Shown here: piece after piece, positions 15,404-25,033 of the stretch
Position numbering within the stretch: position 1 is the first letter of the stretch
Layout: every line of letters begins with the position of its first letter
NCBI GenBank assembly: GCA_002083655.1
Contig: MSXR01000017.1
Location: 109,854 to 173,853, forward strand
Direction: 5' to 3'
DNA: 64,000 nucleotides
DNA from: Proteobacteria bacterium ST_bin14
Lineage (GTDB): Bacteria > Pseudomonadota > Alphaproteobacteria > Sphingomonadales > Sphingomonadaceae
The notes under the pieces: model-generated
Told to the model about the DNA's origin: nothing
Database searches by the model: none
The model's input: only the letters and a program-made list of their open reading frames with translations
Position numbers and translations under genes: made by a program

Positions 15404-18400
15404 TCAGAAACGCTGGGTGATATTGAACCTAGCGTTGAACCCAAGCGGCGATGCCGTGAACGGATCATAGTTGAAGTCCAGCCGCGCAAATGGTGGCTGT
15501 TTGTCCAAGATGTTCTGCGCCGACAGCGAGATGGTCGTGTTGGTGGGCAGGTTGATCCGGTAGGTGAAGTCCAGCGTGCCAAACGACCCGATATTCTTGC
15601 CGCCAGCAACCGTTGCGCCAGCAAGCGATCCGGTGTTTGGCGTGAAGATCGCGGTACGCTGATCAGTATATCCATCGATATAGTTATACTGCAGGCGGAG
15701 GTTATGGATGCCGATATCACCCTGCAGGAACACATTGCCCTTAACCTGTGGTAGCGGATAGGCGCTCGTCTGGAAGTTGAGCTGACCAACGCCGTCAAAC
15801 CGGGGCTGAACAACCACACCCTCCACCGTGATATCCTGAGTACGGTAATCAATCACATAGGTACCGTTCACGCCCAGCACCATGCTGATTTCGCTGACCG
15901 GGAATTTCACCTGGCCCTGGAAATCGATGCCCGATGTGCTGACATCGGCGCTGTTGATGATGTTCGTGGTCAGCCGCTGAACGTTGCCGATGCCACAACC
16001 CGCACCGGTAAAGGTGAACCGGGACCGCAACGCTGCAAAGGCAGGGTTGGTGCAATTGGCGTTACCCGTTGCCCCGAACAAAGCATTGACGATGCCGGCG
16101 ACTGGCTCTGATTCTTGTGGGCCATTCAGGTCGTAACGGAAGTAATCGACACTGCCGCTGAACGGGCCAGCAGCAACAACAAGGCCACCGCCATAGGTAA
16201 GCGCGGTTTCTGGCGCAAGGTTTGGATTGCCGCGAATATCAATCGCGCGGAATGCCGTACCGATAACCTGAAGCGAGGTAACCTGGCCATCCTGGCTGAC
16301 TGCAGGTGGGCCACGGAAGGTGGTGCCAGCGCCACCGCGAATGGCAAGCCATGGTGTCACCTGCCAGCGCGCGCGACCCTGTGGGTTGAACGTCGAACCG
16401 ATCGCGCCACCATATTGTTCATAACGCGCTGAAAACTGCAGATCGAGCGTGTCGGTAACGGGTGCCCGCAATTCGCCGAAGATTGCATACACGTCGGACG
16501 AGGTGGTCCGGTTGCGGTTCGTTCCCAAGAAACCAAGCGCGCCGGTTTGCTGGGCACAAATGGCATTCGGGTCCAGCGGCGATCCGGGGCATGGGTTTAC
16601 CGCCAGATTGCTGTCGGCTGCGTAGCGGATTTTATAGCTATCGCTGCGATATTGGCCGCCGATGGCGAAGGCCAATGGCCCACCGGGCAGTTCAATCCCG
16701 CTTTTACCGCTCAACACGATATCGCCAACGAACAACCGCGTCGTGGTGTCGCTACGGGTGGTGCGGAAAAAATTGTCGATTGTCGGCAGATCGTTGATCA
16801 GACCCGCACCCGGCGTCAGGTTGAAACCGGCCGGAGCACGCCGACCGGCAAAGTTGGCATTGGTCGCCCCAGTTACAGGGTTACCCGAAATACCGGTCGA
16901 GAACGGGTTGAAAAAGGTGCAACCATTGGTGCCGGCAACCGCTGCCAACTGGGCTTGGGACAAGCCGGCGCGCGATGCGGAGCTCGCAAAGGCGCAGTTC
17001 GGACCACCAAATCCGGACAATGCGTTTTGCAACAGATCGCCAAATGTATCGGTCCCCTCAATTCCACGCTCATATTCCGAGAAGGTGAAGCCGGTATCAA
17101 GGTTCAGATCGCTGGTAACTTCCCAGGCGAGTTCTGCTGTGAACCGCACCGATTGCGACTGGCGCTGGCTGAACGCAGAATTGCGATCATTACCCGGCTG
17201 CGTGAACAACGGGTTGCCGCCAAGCATGAAGGGGCGGAACAGCACTGGAAACGCGAGAGCAGGCGCAAGTGGCACCCCACCAGAGGTTACACAGCCCGAT
17301 GCCGCACCAAAGAGCGCGCAATAATCACGCAGCGCCGGAGCATAGGTCGGGATTGCAAACAAGCCTGCACCACCGGCCTGCGCCAGGCTCAACGTGTTGT
17401 TGGCAGGAACGGTCGTCAACGGCGATGCGGCATAGCCCGATGGCGGCAGCGTGGGCAGATAGCTTGGCGACGTGGTGATCCGCGTCGAAGACGAACCGTA
17501 AAGCGCCGTTACCTTGAACGACACATTGGACGCCAAATCAAATTTGCCTTCGACATAGGCCTGATAACGATCTTCTGGCTCGATCAGATTGTCGAACTGG
17601 CCAAAATTGGTGGAGCAGCGATCGGTTGTCGATCCTGGAAGGCTGCGGAAACCGCCAAGCGCCTCACAACCAAGATCACGAACAAAGTTGGCGGTGCCGC
17701 CAAAACCAAAGTTACCGGGGCTGCCGCCGCCTGAAAATCCGCCCTGCGGATTGTTGGCGAAGGGCTGCACCGCAAAGTCACGATCAGTCGTGCGCAATTC
17801 CGAACGGTGTTGATAGCCAAACGATGCAAAAACCTGAAAGCCGTCACCGGTGTGGCCATAGCTGAGGGCGCCGGTGTAATCACCGCTCGACCCCCGGATA
17901 TACCGATAATCGCCCTGCGCCTGGAAACCTTCCTGATTGCTGCGCGTGATGAAATTCACCACGCCTGCGATCGCGTCCGATCCGTAGGTTGCGGCAGCGC
18001 CGTCCTTCAAAATGTCAACGCGGCCAATTGATTGCTGCGGGATCAGGTTGATGTCGACGACAGGAACGCCCGTGCCTGCGCTGACGATACGCTTGCCGTT
18101 CAGCAGCACCAGCGTGCGCTGTGGCCCCAGGCCGCGCAAGTTGACGCTGGCCACACCTTCAGAGCCCTGCGAACGCGCGTCGAACTGGTTCGCGTCACCA
18201 ATAACGCCGTTAGAAGTCGGCAGGTTTTTCAGCAAATCAATGGCCGATGGCGAGCCCTGGCGCGACAGTTCGTCGGCGCCAATCACGTCAACAGGCGTAA
18301 GCCCGTCTTCGCGCGCACCGCGGATCAGCGATCCGGTGACGACGATGTCGGGTGACGAAGACTCTGCCTGGTCATCCTGCGGCAGAACTGTTGGTGCCGA

Positions 18401-18481
18401 AGTTTGCGCCGAGGCCGGCATTGCAATTCCAAGGGCCAGCACCGAGCAGGCGCACGCAGCCAACAGCTTCGTCTTCAGCAT
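15404..18481 (-). CDS. TonB-dependent outer-membrane receptor (1025 residues)
   Basis: A signal peptide (MLKTKLLAACACSVLALGIA, cleavage near ASAQ at 25) is followed by the plug, with DIVVTGSLIRG near 45, DLLKNLPTSNG, VNLRGLGPQRTLVLLNGKRI and DILKDGAAATYGSDAIAGVV. The remainder is a 22-strand barrel domain ending in the outer-membrane signature FNITQRF. It imports a ligand across the outer membrane with TonB energy. The plug type is the large, SusC-unrelated sphingomonad class often linked with plant compounds, peptides or aromatic substrates; the ligand is not evident. GGGAGAGAG precedes the ATG and a terminator follows, so it may be monocistronic. Confidence 0.93.
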   Translation of the reverse strand: MLKTKLLAACACSVLALGIAMPASAQTSAPTVLPQDDQAESSSPDIVVTGSLIRGAREDGLTPVDVIGADELSRQGSPSAIDLLKNLPTSNGVIGDANQFDARSQGSEGVASVNLRGLGPQRTLVLLNGKRIVSAGTGVPVVDINLIPQQSIGRVDILKDGAAATYGSDAIAGVVNFITRSNQEGFQAQGDYRYIRGSSGDYTGALSYGHTGDGFQVFASFGYQHRSELRTTDRDFAVQPFANNPQGGFSGGGSPGNFGFGGTANFVRDLGCEALGGFRSLPGSTTDRCSTNFGQFDNLIEPEDRYQAYVEGKFDLASNVSFKVTALYGSSSTRITTSPSYLPTLPPSGYAASPLTTVPANNTLSLAQAGGAGLFAIPTYAPALRDYCALFGAASGCVTSGGVPLAPALAFPVLFRPFMLGGNPLFTQPGNDRNSAFSQRQSQSVRFTAELAWEVTSDLNLDTGFTFSEYERGIEGTDTFGDLLQNALSGFGGPNCAFASSASRAGLSQAQLAAVAGTNGCTFFNPFSTGISGNPVTGATNANFAGRRAPAGFNLTPGAGLINDLPTIDNFFRTTRSDTTTRLFVGDIVLSGKSGIELPGGPLAFAIGGQYRSDSYKIRYAADSNLAVNPCPGSPLDPNAICAQQTGALGFLGTNRNRTTSSDVYAIFGELRAPVTDTLDLQFSARYEQYGGAIGSTFNPQGRARWQVTPWLAIRGGAGTTFRGPPAVSQDGQVTSLQVIGTAFRAIDIRGNPNLAPETALTYGGGLVVAAGPFSGSVDYFRYDLNGPQESEPVAGIVNALFGATGNANCTNPAFAALRSRFTFTGAGCGIGNVQRLTTNIINSADVSTSGIDFQGQVKFPVSEISMVLGVNGTYVIDYRTQDITVEGVVVQPRFDGVGQLNFQTSAYPLPQVKGNVFLQGDIGIHNLRLQYNYIDGYTDQRTAIFTPNTGSLAGATVAGGKNIGSFGTLDFTYRINLPTNTTISLSAQNILDKQPPFARLDFNYDPFTASPLGFNARFNITQRF

Positions 18482-18755
18482 CTCTCTCTCCCAAACAAGG
18501 CCGGATCGCTTATGGATTCCGTACCGTAATCTCGAATAGACAGTGACGCGCGCCCCTCGTCAAGCGAAACAATGGTCTCTAAACGACACCCGTCTCTTGG
18601 CTGTTGCCAAAAAGTCATAGTTTTGTAATAAAATTACACAAGCAGGATCAACCTTCGAAACGGCACCCGATAGCCATCACGTTACTGCAAACGACAAAGG
18701 CCGTCACCGGCGTGCGGCAACGACCCTTGGCAGTATCGTAAAATGGGTTTTGGGA

Positions 18756-19823
18756 TCAGTACCCGTTCAACCGTGCAAACCGCTCGCGGTGGAAGGCGGC
18801 GTTGCCCCACATCGCCTCCAGCACGGCCGCGCGCTTGATGTAAAAGCCAGCGTCGTAATCATCGGTCATGCCGATGCCGCCGTGCAGCTGGATCATTTCA
18901 CGGCTCACCAGCTTCAGCGTGTCACTGGCGACCGCCTTGGCCAGCGTTACCGCCTGATCAACATCGCTGCGGCCCGCATCAATCGCCTCAAGCGCTGCCT
19001 CAACGGCGGAACGCATCAGCTCAATCTCGGTGAACAGCTTGGCCATCCGGTGCTGCAGCGCCTGAAAGGTCGAAAGCAGCTGGCCAAATTGGACGCGGGT
19101 TTTCAGGTAATCATTGGTCGTCTCAAACGCCTGTACCGCCAGCCCCAGCATTTCGGCACACACCGCCGCCGTTGCCCGGTCGACGATTGCCTGCACGGTG
19201 GCACCTTCAATCTTTTCTGCGGCTGCCCCGTCAAAGCTGATCTGAGCGTGGCTGCGTGAATCGGCCATCTGGCGGTGTGCGCGGGTAACGCCTGCGGCAT
19301 CGCCGGCCACCAGATACAGCCCATCGGTTGCCGCAACCACGAACAGCCCGGCGCTATCACCTTCGGCAACAAATGCCTTGGTGCCGGTCAGCTTGCCGTC
19401 AGCAACCACGGTCTTGATCTTGGTAAGATCATGCACCGGGCCTTCATCAATCGCGAGCGTCGCGACCACTTCGCCGCTGGCGATGCGGGGCAGCCAGCTT
19501 TGCTTTTGCGCATCCGTTCCGCCCATCACAATGGCGGTTGCGGCGGCGGCGGTCGATGCGAGCGGCGATGCAGCAAGGTTGCGGCCAAGCTGTTCAAGCA
19601 CCAGTCCCAGCGACAGATAGCCAAACGCGGTACCGCCAAATTCCTCTGGCACCACAATCCCGGCCAGGCCCATTTCGGCCATCGTCGCCCAGGCGGCGGC
19701 ATCATATCCTGCCGCCGGTGCAGCATTACGCATCTTGCGGAACGCGGAAACGGGCGATTCATTATCGGCCCATTCGCGCACCATATCGCGGATCATCGTT
19801 TGTTCGTCGTTCAGAGCAGCCAT
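18756..19823 (-). CDS. Acyl-CoA dehydrogenase (small subunit type)
   Basis: A 355-residue acyl-CoA dehydrogenase of the divergent paired type, with LTGTKAFVAEGDSAGLFVVA, DYLKTRVQFGQLLSTFQALQ and QLHGGIGMTDDYDAGFYIKR. The usual EPxAGSD loop is missing. I use the ATG at 19823 (MAALNDEQTMIRDMV), since the open frame upstream to 20054 has no family similarity and overlaps the neighbour. It lies 79 bases downstream of the partner gene at 19903-21120. The pair should form one dehydrogenase, probably for a branched or ring-containing acyl-CoA (inference). Confidence 0.9.
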   Translation of the reverse strand: MAALNDEQTMIRDMVREWADNESPVSAFRKMRNAAPAAGYDAAAWATMAEMGLAGIVVPEEFGGTAFGYLSLGLVLEQLGRNLAASPLASTAAAATAIVMGGTDAQKQSWLPRIASGEVVATLAIDEGPVHDLTKIKTVVADGKLTGTKAFVAEGDSAGLFVVAATDGLYLVAGDAAGVTRAHRQMADSRSHAQISFDGAAAEKIEGATVQAIVDRATAAVCAEMLGLAVQAFETTNDYLKTRVQFGQLLSTFQALQHRMAKLFTEIELMRSAVEAALEAIDAGRSDVDQAVTLAKAVASDTLKLVSREMIQLHGGIGMTDDYDAGFYIKRAAVLEAMWGNAAFHRERFARLNGY

Positions 19824-19902
19824 GATGTTTCTTTCGTCCTTACCCCTGCCCCGCGCATCCCCCGGCGAAAACCGGGAGAATGGCGGCGGGTGGGGCGCTG
19901 AA

Positions 19903-21120
19903 TTATTGGTGGTCGAGCATCCCCAGGATGCGCTTGGCGATGACATTGTTCTGGATTTCGGTGGAGCCGCCGTAAATCGACACCGCCTTGCCCCACAACC
20001 ATGTGCGGGTCTGCGCCAGTTCGGCGTCGCTAAAGCCCTCACCTTCCCAGCCAAGGCCGTTCATGCCCATAATCTCCACCGCCAGCTCGGCGCGGTCCTG
20101 AGTCAGCCGCGCGCCGACATTCTTCATGATCGATGAAGCAGCCGAAGGCCCCTGGTTCGATTTCGCTTCCATTGCGGCGCGGCGCAGCGTCAGCATGAAC
20201 GCGCGCTGATCCATTTCGTGGCGCACAATGCGCATGCGAAGGTCGCTATCGGCCATTTTGCCATCATCATTGGCACCGCGATATTCCTTCGCCAGCATGC
20301 CCATCGGCTTGCCGGCGAACAACCGCGCTGCTGCCCCGCCGCCCGACAAATTGCTGCGCTCATGCTGCAGCAATCGCTTGCCGATCGTCCAGCCTTCGCC
20401 TTCGCGACCGACCAGATTTTCCTTGGGCACCTTCACATCGGTGAAAAAGGTTTCGCAGAACGGCGATTGGCCCGAAATCATGCGGATGGGGCGCACTTCC
20501 ACGCCCGGCGCCGTCATGTCCATCAGCAAAAAGCTGATGCCTTCATGTTTCTTGGTCTTGTCCGTGCGGACTAGCGCGAAACATTTGTCGGCCCATTGCC
20601 CGCCCGACGTCCATGTCTTCTGCCCGTTGACCAGATAATGATCGCCCTTGTCTTCGGCAAAGGTCTGCAAGCTGGCGAGATCGGATCCCGCGCCCGGCTC
20701 CGAATAGCCCTGGCACCAGCGCACCTGGTTCTTGGCGATGGCGGGGATGTGCTCCAGCTTTTGCGCTTCGCTGCCATATTCCAGCAAGGTCGGGCCGAAC
20801 ATCATCACGCCCATGCCGCCAATCGGGTTCCACGCGCCAACCCGGCCCATTTCCTCCGCCAGCACGCGCGCCTGATGCTTGTCGAGGCCGCCGCCGCCAT
20901 AAGCCGCAGGCCAGGTCGGCACGCCCCAGCCCTTGTCCCCCATCGCCTTTACCCAGGCGATTTCTTCCGCACTTGGGTTGCTGGGCCCTTCCAGCGCGGA
21001 CATGCTGTTGTCCTTGCCCTTCAGCGACGCCGGAAAATTGTCTGCCAGCCAGCTTCGCACATCGGCGCGAAACGCGTCGAGAGCGGTCGCTGGATTGTCG
21101 AGTTCGGGGGCGGTGGCCAT
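19903..21120 (-). CDS. Acyl-CoA dehydrogenase (large subunit type)
   Basis: The 405-residue protein carries the full set of acyl-CoA dehydrogenase blocks: WCQGYSEPGAGSDLASLQTF, LVNGQKTWTSGGQWADKCFA, FFTDVKVPKENLVG and the C-terminal SIYGGSTEIQNNVIAKRILG. Gly takes the position of the MCAD catalytic Glu, as in known heteromeric FadE pairs. The ATG at 21120 has AAGGAG upstream, so the longer frame to 21225 is not used. It is the first gene of a two-gene unit with 18756-19823, just downstream of a TonB receptor on the same strand. Confidence 0.92.
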   Translation of the reverse strand: MATAPELDNPATALDAFRADVRSWLADNFPASLKGKDNSMSALEGPSNPSAEEIAWVKAMGDKGWGVPTWPAAYGGGGLDKHQARVLAEEMGRVGAWNPIGGMGVMMFGPTLLEYGSEAQKLEHIPAIAKNQVRWCQGYSEPGAGSDLASLQTFAEDKGDHYLVNGQKTWTSGGQWADKCFALVRTDKTKKHEGISFLLMDMTAPGVEVRPIRMISGQSPFCETFFTDVKVPKENLVGREGEGWTIGKRLLQHERSNLSGGGAAARLFAGKPMGMLAKEYRGANDDGKMADSDLRMRIVRHEMDQRAFMLTLRRAAMEAKSNQGPSAASSIMKNVGARLTQDRAELAVEIMGMNGLGWEGEGFSDAELAQTRTWLWGKAVSIYGGSTEIQNNVIAKRILGMLDHQ

Positions 21121-21241
21121 AAATGCACTCCTTGCAAACCAAAACTGAATATTGGGTATGGTCTGCTCATCGCACAAATTCCCGCCGCGTGCAAAGGGGG
21201 ACGATAGCCCGTATCGGGGCGCCATGCCTCAATCTCGCGCA

Positions 21242-23623
21242 CTATTGCCGCAGCCGTAGCGTCACGCCAAAACCGCGCGGGTCGCTGGGCGTGCCGACAA
21301 TCAGTCCTGAATTGCCAGCCTGCACGGTGTAATTCTGGATGAAGTTCGCGGCGAACAGGTTGCGCACATACACGCCAACCTCCCACCCGACGCGCGGGCG
21401 GAAGCCAATGGCGGCATTTACCACACTATACCCGTCAATCACCGTGAACCGCGAATTTGACGGATCAACGGTGCGGGTGCGCGAACTGCTGTCGGCGTGC
21501 GCGAAGAATTCGCCCGATTGGCCGAACAACCTGGCCGGCTGCGTCACATCGGCCCCCAGCGAGACGGTCCATTTGGGCAGGCTGGGCAGCGGGTTGCCGC
21601 TCAGGTTGCAGACGGTGGTGGCATTGGCGATCTGTTCAATGGGGCACGGGCCGTTGGGATAGGAAAGATAGCGCCCATCGGCATAGGCCGCCGCTGCCCG
21701 CACGCTGACATGGCGGGTGATGCTCGCGCTGGCATCCACCTCCACGCCTTGCACGCGCACGCGCGGCACATTGGCCAGGTATCCGCGCAACGCCCCCGGC
21801 CCGGTGTCGACGACATTGGCCTGAAAATCGGTAACGTCGCTGCGGTACGCATTGATGTTGACCACCACCCGCCGATCAAACAGCCGCGACTTTAGCCCGA
21901 TTTCATAGCTGCTATTGGTTTCCGGCCGGATCACCACGGTGGCAAGCGCTGGCTGATTGGCGGCGTTCAGCGGCAGCCCCGATGCGTTCAACCCGCCCGA
22001 TTTCGCCCCGCGCGCATAGCTGACATAACCAAGCACATTATCGGTGAAGTCATAGGCCGCATTCGCCCTGCCCGTCAGCGCACCGTCCTTCACCGCGCCG
22101 TGATAGGATTGGGGTCGCAGGATCGACAGCTGGCTGTTGCGCAAAGCGGCGCTAACGCCCTGCAACCCGCCGGACACCGTGGTCGCATAGTCGACGGTCT
22201 TTTCCTCATAGGTATAGCGCAGCCCGCCCGTCAGCGTCAGCCGGTCGATCACCCGCCAGTTCACCTCGCCAAATGCGGCATAGCTGTCTGACCGAAAATC
22301 GGTACGGCCATCGGTGCCATAGCCGTCGAGCAGATTGGCCGGAAACTGCGGCGCTGGCCCCAGCAACCAATAGGTCGCCAGCGGGCCATAAATCGTGATC
22401 GGTCGGCCAATGATGCGTTGCCGGAAAAAATACACCCCGCCGACATAATGGAACCGCCGCTCACCATCCGATGCAACCCGCAGTTCCTGGCTATACTGGT
22501 CTTGGCGTGAGGGGATGTGCTGCGTGGTCTGGATCGGCAGCGCGGTGTAATCGCGGTCATTCGCCGCATCCCAGTTCCAGAACCGCCACGCTGTCACCGA
22601 CGTCAAATTAGCCCCGCCCAGCTTCCAGTCAGCAATCGCCGAAACGCCGCCTTCATTGGTGTCGACGCCCAGTTCGGCATCGATATCAGTCAGCCGATCA
22701 TAGGGGTTGAAGCTTGGCGGCGCATAGCGAACCCCCGCCGCCAGCGCAGCAAATTGCCGCGCCGCCGGGCGCAGCGTGGGCGCCACCCGCACCGGCACCT
22801 GCACACAGCATTCGCCGGCAAAATTCGACCAGTCAGCGATCAGCCGAACCTGTACATCCTCGCGCGGCTTGAACAGCAATTGCCCGCGCAATGCATCGTT
22901 CGAAATGCTGTTCTGGTTACGCCCATTGCGTACCCCATTGCGAACATTGCGGATCACCCCGTCGCGCCGTGTCAGCAATCCGGAAAGTCGCGCCGCGATC
23001 GTGCCGGTAATCGGCCCGGTCACTGATCCCTTGGCCTGCACATAGCCGTTGCTGCCCGCCAGCAGCTCCTCATTCGCCTCAAACGCAAAACGCGGCAGCC
23101 GGGTGGTGATGTTGATCGTCCCCGCCGTGCTGTTCTTGCCAAACAACGTCCCCTGCGGCCCGCGCAGCACCTCCACCTGATCAAGATCGGTAAAATCGAA
23201 CGCAGCGGTGGCAGGGCGCGCATGATAGACCTGATCGACATAAAAGCCGACGCCCGGCTCCAGCCCGTCATTGGCCTGGCTTACCGCGACCACGCTGCTC
23301 CCCAGACCGCGAATCGTGAAGGCGGTGTTGCGCGGATTGGCCGAGCTATAGTTCAGCGTCGGCACCAGCACCGCCAGTCCCTGCGTGTTGATCGTGTACG
23401 ACGAATCGAGCAACGCGCTGCCCACTATGGTGAGCGCGAGCGGGATTTTCTGCGGGTCTTCCGGCCTGCGCCGCGCCGTGACGACAAGCTCGGCGGGCGG
23501 GGAATCGGATGGCGCGTCCGCCACCGGCGCGGGGGCAGCACCGGTGGCTACATCGGGTGCAGCCGCCGCCCGACCCGGCACCGCGCACGCAGCCAATGCC
23601 AACCCGAACGCCACCCTGATCAT
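21242..23623 (-). CDS. TonB-dependent outer-membrane receptor (FyuA-like class)
   Basis: The 793-residue product starts with a signal peptide ending near GRAAA and a plug with ELVVTARRRPEDPQKIPLAL, FTIRGLGSSVVAV, GVGFYVDQVYHARP and VEVLRGPQGTLFGKNSTAGT. This is the plug form of the pesticin/ferric-siderophore-like receptors, which in sphingomonads also carry other ligands. The barrel ends in GFGVTLRLRQ, without the usual last aromatic residue. GAGGG lies five bases before ATG 23623. The palindrome at 23640-23661 starts 17 bases upstream, so expression is probably controlled there. Confidence 0.92.
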   Translation of the reverse strand: MIRVAFGLALAACAVPGRAAAAPDVATGAAPAPVADAPSDSPPAELVVTARRRPEDPQKIPLALTIVGSALLDSSYTINTQGLAVLVPTLNYSSANPRNTAFTIRGLGSSVVAVSQANDGLEPGVGFYVDQVYHARPATAAFDFTDLDQVEVLRGPQGTLFGKNSTAGTINITTRLPRFAFEANEELLAGSNGYVQAKGSVTGPITGTIAARLSGLLTRRDGVIRNVRNGVRNGRNQNSISNDALRGQLLFKPREDVQVRLIADWSNFAGECCVQVPVRVAPTLRPAARQFAALAAGVRYAPPSFNPYDRLTDIDAELGVDTNEGGVSAIADWKLGGANLTSVTAWRFWNWDAANDRDYTALPIQTTQHIPSRQDQYSQELRVASDGERRFHYVGGVYFFRQRIIGRPITIYGPLATYWLLGPAPQFPANLLDGYGTDGRTDFRSDSYAAFGEVNWRVIDRLTLTGGLRYTYEEKTVDYATTVSGGLQGVSAALRNSQLSILRPQSYHGAVKDGALTGRANAAYDFTDNVLGYVSYARGAKSGGLNASGLPLNAANQPALATVVIRPETNSSYEIGLKSRLFDRRVVVNINAYRSDVTDFQANVVDTGPGALRGYLANVPRVRVQGVEVDASASITRHVSVRAAAAYADGRYLSYPNGPCPIEQIANATTVCNLSGNPLPSLPKWTVSLGADVTQPARLFGQSGEFFAHADSSSRTRTVDPSNSRFTVIDGYSVVNAAIGFRPRVGWEVGVYVRNLFAANFIQNYTVQAGNSGLIVGTPSDPRGFGVTLRLRQ

Positions 23624-23639
23624 GATCACCCTCGAATCA

Positions 23640-23661
23640 GCTATATCTGCAAAGATATAGC
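23640..23661. promoter_or_regulatory. Perfect dyad, candidate operator (site 1)
   Basis: GCTATATCT-GCAA-AGATATAGC has perfect 9-base arms. It lies directly upstream of the Shine-Dalgarno of the TonB receptor gene and is repeated, with 19 of 22 bases the same, 37 bases away. Confidence 0.7.
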
Positions 23662-23676
23662 AACAAAGCGCCTCAG

Positions 23677-23698
23677 GCTATATCCGCAAGAATATAGC
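23677..23698. promoter_or_regulatory. Second copy of the dyad, candidate operator (site 2)
   Basis: GCTATATCCGCAAGAATATAGC has 7-base arms and the same GCAA centre as site 1. The two centres are 37 bases apart. Both lie in the divergent gap between the TonB receptor and the MFS exporter, so one regulator could control both genes. No regulator gene is next to them. Confidence 0.65.
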
Positions 23699-23791
23699 TT
23701 CAGCGGGTCGAAAATATCGATCTGTCCAACAGGGCGCGACTGTGCAACGTTTGTGCCCTATGGCCTGCATCCCACCCCGGTTGACCCCCGC

Positions 23792-25021
23792 ATGATCGCC
23801 ACCAATCGCGCCGTACCGATCGTGCTGGCCGCCGTGCTGATCGATACGATCGGCTTTGGCATCGTCATCCCCATCCTGCCGCAACTAATTACCGATCTGG
23901 GCCGGGTCGATCTGGATCAGGCGACGCGCATTTCGGGCTATCTGCTGGGGGTGTATGCGCTCACCCAGTTTTTTGCTGGGCCGATCATTGGCAATCTGAG
24001 TGATCGCTACGGTCGACGACCGGTGCTGATCGCATCAATGCTGTCCTTTGCCGCCGATTATGCGCTGATGGCGTTTGCACCAACATTGGCCTGGCTGTTC
24101 CTGGGCAGGGCAGTCGCCGGGGTGGCAGGGGCGATCTACGGACCGGCCAGCGCCGTGCTGGCTGATGTCACCCCGCCAGAGGGGCGGGCCAAGGTATTCG
24201 GGTTGATTGGCGCGGCATTTGGCATCGGCTTCATCATCGGCCCGGCCATTGGCGGCTTGCTATCCGGCCTTGGCCCGCGCGCGCCGTTTATCGCCGCGGC
24301 TGTGCTGGGGCTGGTCAATGGCGTCACGATGATCTTCCTGATGCCCGAATCGCTTGCCCCTGAAAATCGCCGCCCGTTTGATTGGCGCAGCGCCAATGTC
24401 GTCGGTGCATTTCGTCCACTGTTCAAAAGTGGCGATGCCGGGCCGCTGCTGCTCGCCTGGTTCTTTTGGCAATTGGCAAGCAATGTTTACCCGGCGACCT
24501 GGTCGTTTTGGGCCGCAGCCCGCTTTGGCTGGGACGGTGCGGCGATTGGCTGGTCACTCGCGTTTGTGGGGCTGGTGATGGCGTTGGTGCAGATATTCCT
24601 GACCGGGCCAATCATCGCCCGGCTCGGCGAACGGCGCAGCGCGGTGCTGGGCCTGGCCAGCGGCATGGGGGCGTTTCTGGCCTATCCGCTGATCACGGCG
24701 GGGTGGCAGGCCTATGCAATTTTCCTGATCAGCGGCCTATCGGCTTTGGTGTTTCCAGCGATGAACGGCCTGCTGTCACGCCTTGCCGACGCATCGCGTC
24801 AGGGCGCGTTACAGGGCGGCATTGGCAGCATGGGCAGCGTGGCGGCGATCATCGCGCCACTGATGTTGACACAGGCGCTGGCCAATGGCGTCGAGGCCGA
24901 GTTCCCGGGTGCCGCATTCCTGCTGGCGGGCATATTGGCCGCGCTGGCGCTGCTGATCGTGGTTTGGAAAGTGCTGGGGCGGGTGCCGAAGAAGGAAGCG
25001 GACGCTACGCCGTCGGGTTAA
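23792..25021 (+). CDS. MFS exporter, TetA-like (TCR/Tet family)
   Basis: The 409-residue protein is a twelve-helix drug-antiporter-type MFS carrier. DTIGFGIVIPILPQLI in helix 1, motif A GNLSDRYGRRPVL in loop 2-3, and GAAFGIGFIIGPAIGGLL (motif C, antiporter) are all in place. Tetracycline-resistance pumps belong here, but the family is broad and chromosomal sphingomonad copies need not export tetracycline. I choose ATG 23792; the same frame is open far upstream to 23222 but there it overlaps the opposite-strand receptor. The twin dyad at 23640-23698 lies upstream and is a plausible operator. Confidence 0.87.
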   Translation: MIATNRAVPIVLAAVLIDTIGFGIVIPILPQLITDLGRVDLDQATRISGYLLGVYALTQFFAGPIIGNLSDRYGRRPVLIASMLSFAADYALMAFAPTLAWLFLGRAVAGVAGAIYGPASAVLADVTPPEGRAKVFGLIGAAFGIGFIIGPAIGGLLSGLGPRAPFIAAAVLGLVNGVTMIFLMPESLAPENRRPFDWRSANVVGAFRPLFKSGDAGPLLLAWFFWQLASNVYPATWSFWAAARFGWDGAAIGWSLAFVGLVMALVQIFLTGPIIARLGERRSAVLGLASGMGAFLAYPLITAGWQAYAIFLISGLSALVFPAMNGLLSRLADASRQGALQGGIGSMGSVAAIIAPLMLTQALANGVEAEFPGAAFLLAGILAALALLIVVWKVLGRVPKKEADATPSG

Positions 25022-25033
25022 CAGCGCCCCCCC

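Noticed and set aside
16547..17734. A 395-codon plus-strand open frame inside the TonB receptor gene
   Set aside because: Composition is basic and low in hydrophobic structure, with no start signal; the opposite strand has a full receptor.
23222..23791. N-terminal extension of the TetA-like exporter by 190 codons
   Set aside because: This part is antisense to the TonB receptor and spans the twin operators; the first transmembrane helix begins right after ATG 23792.
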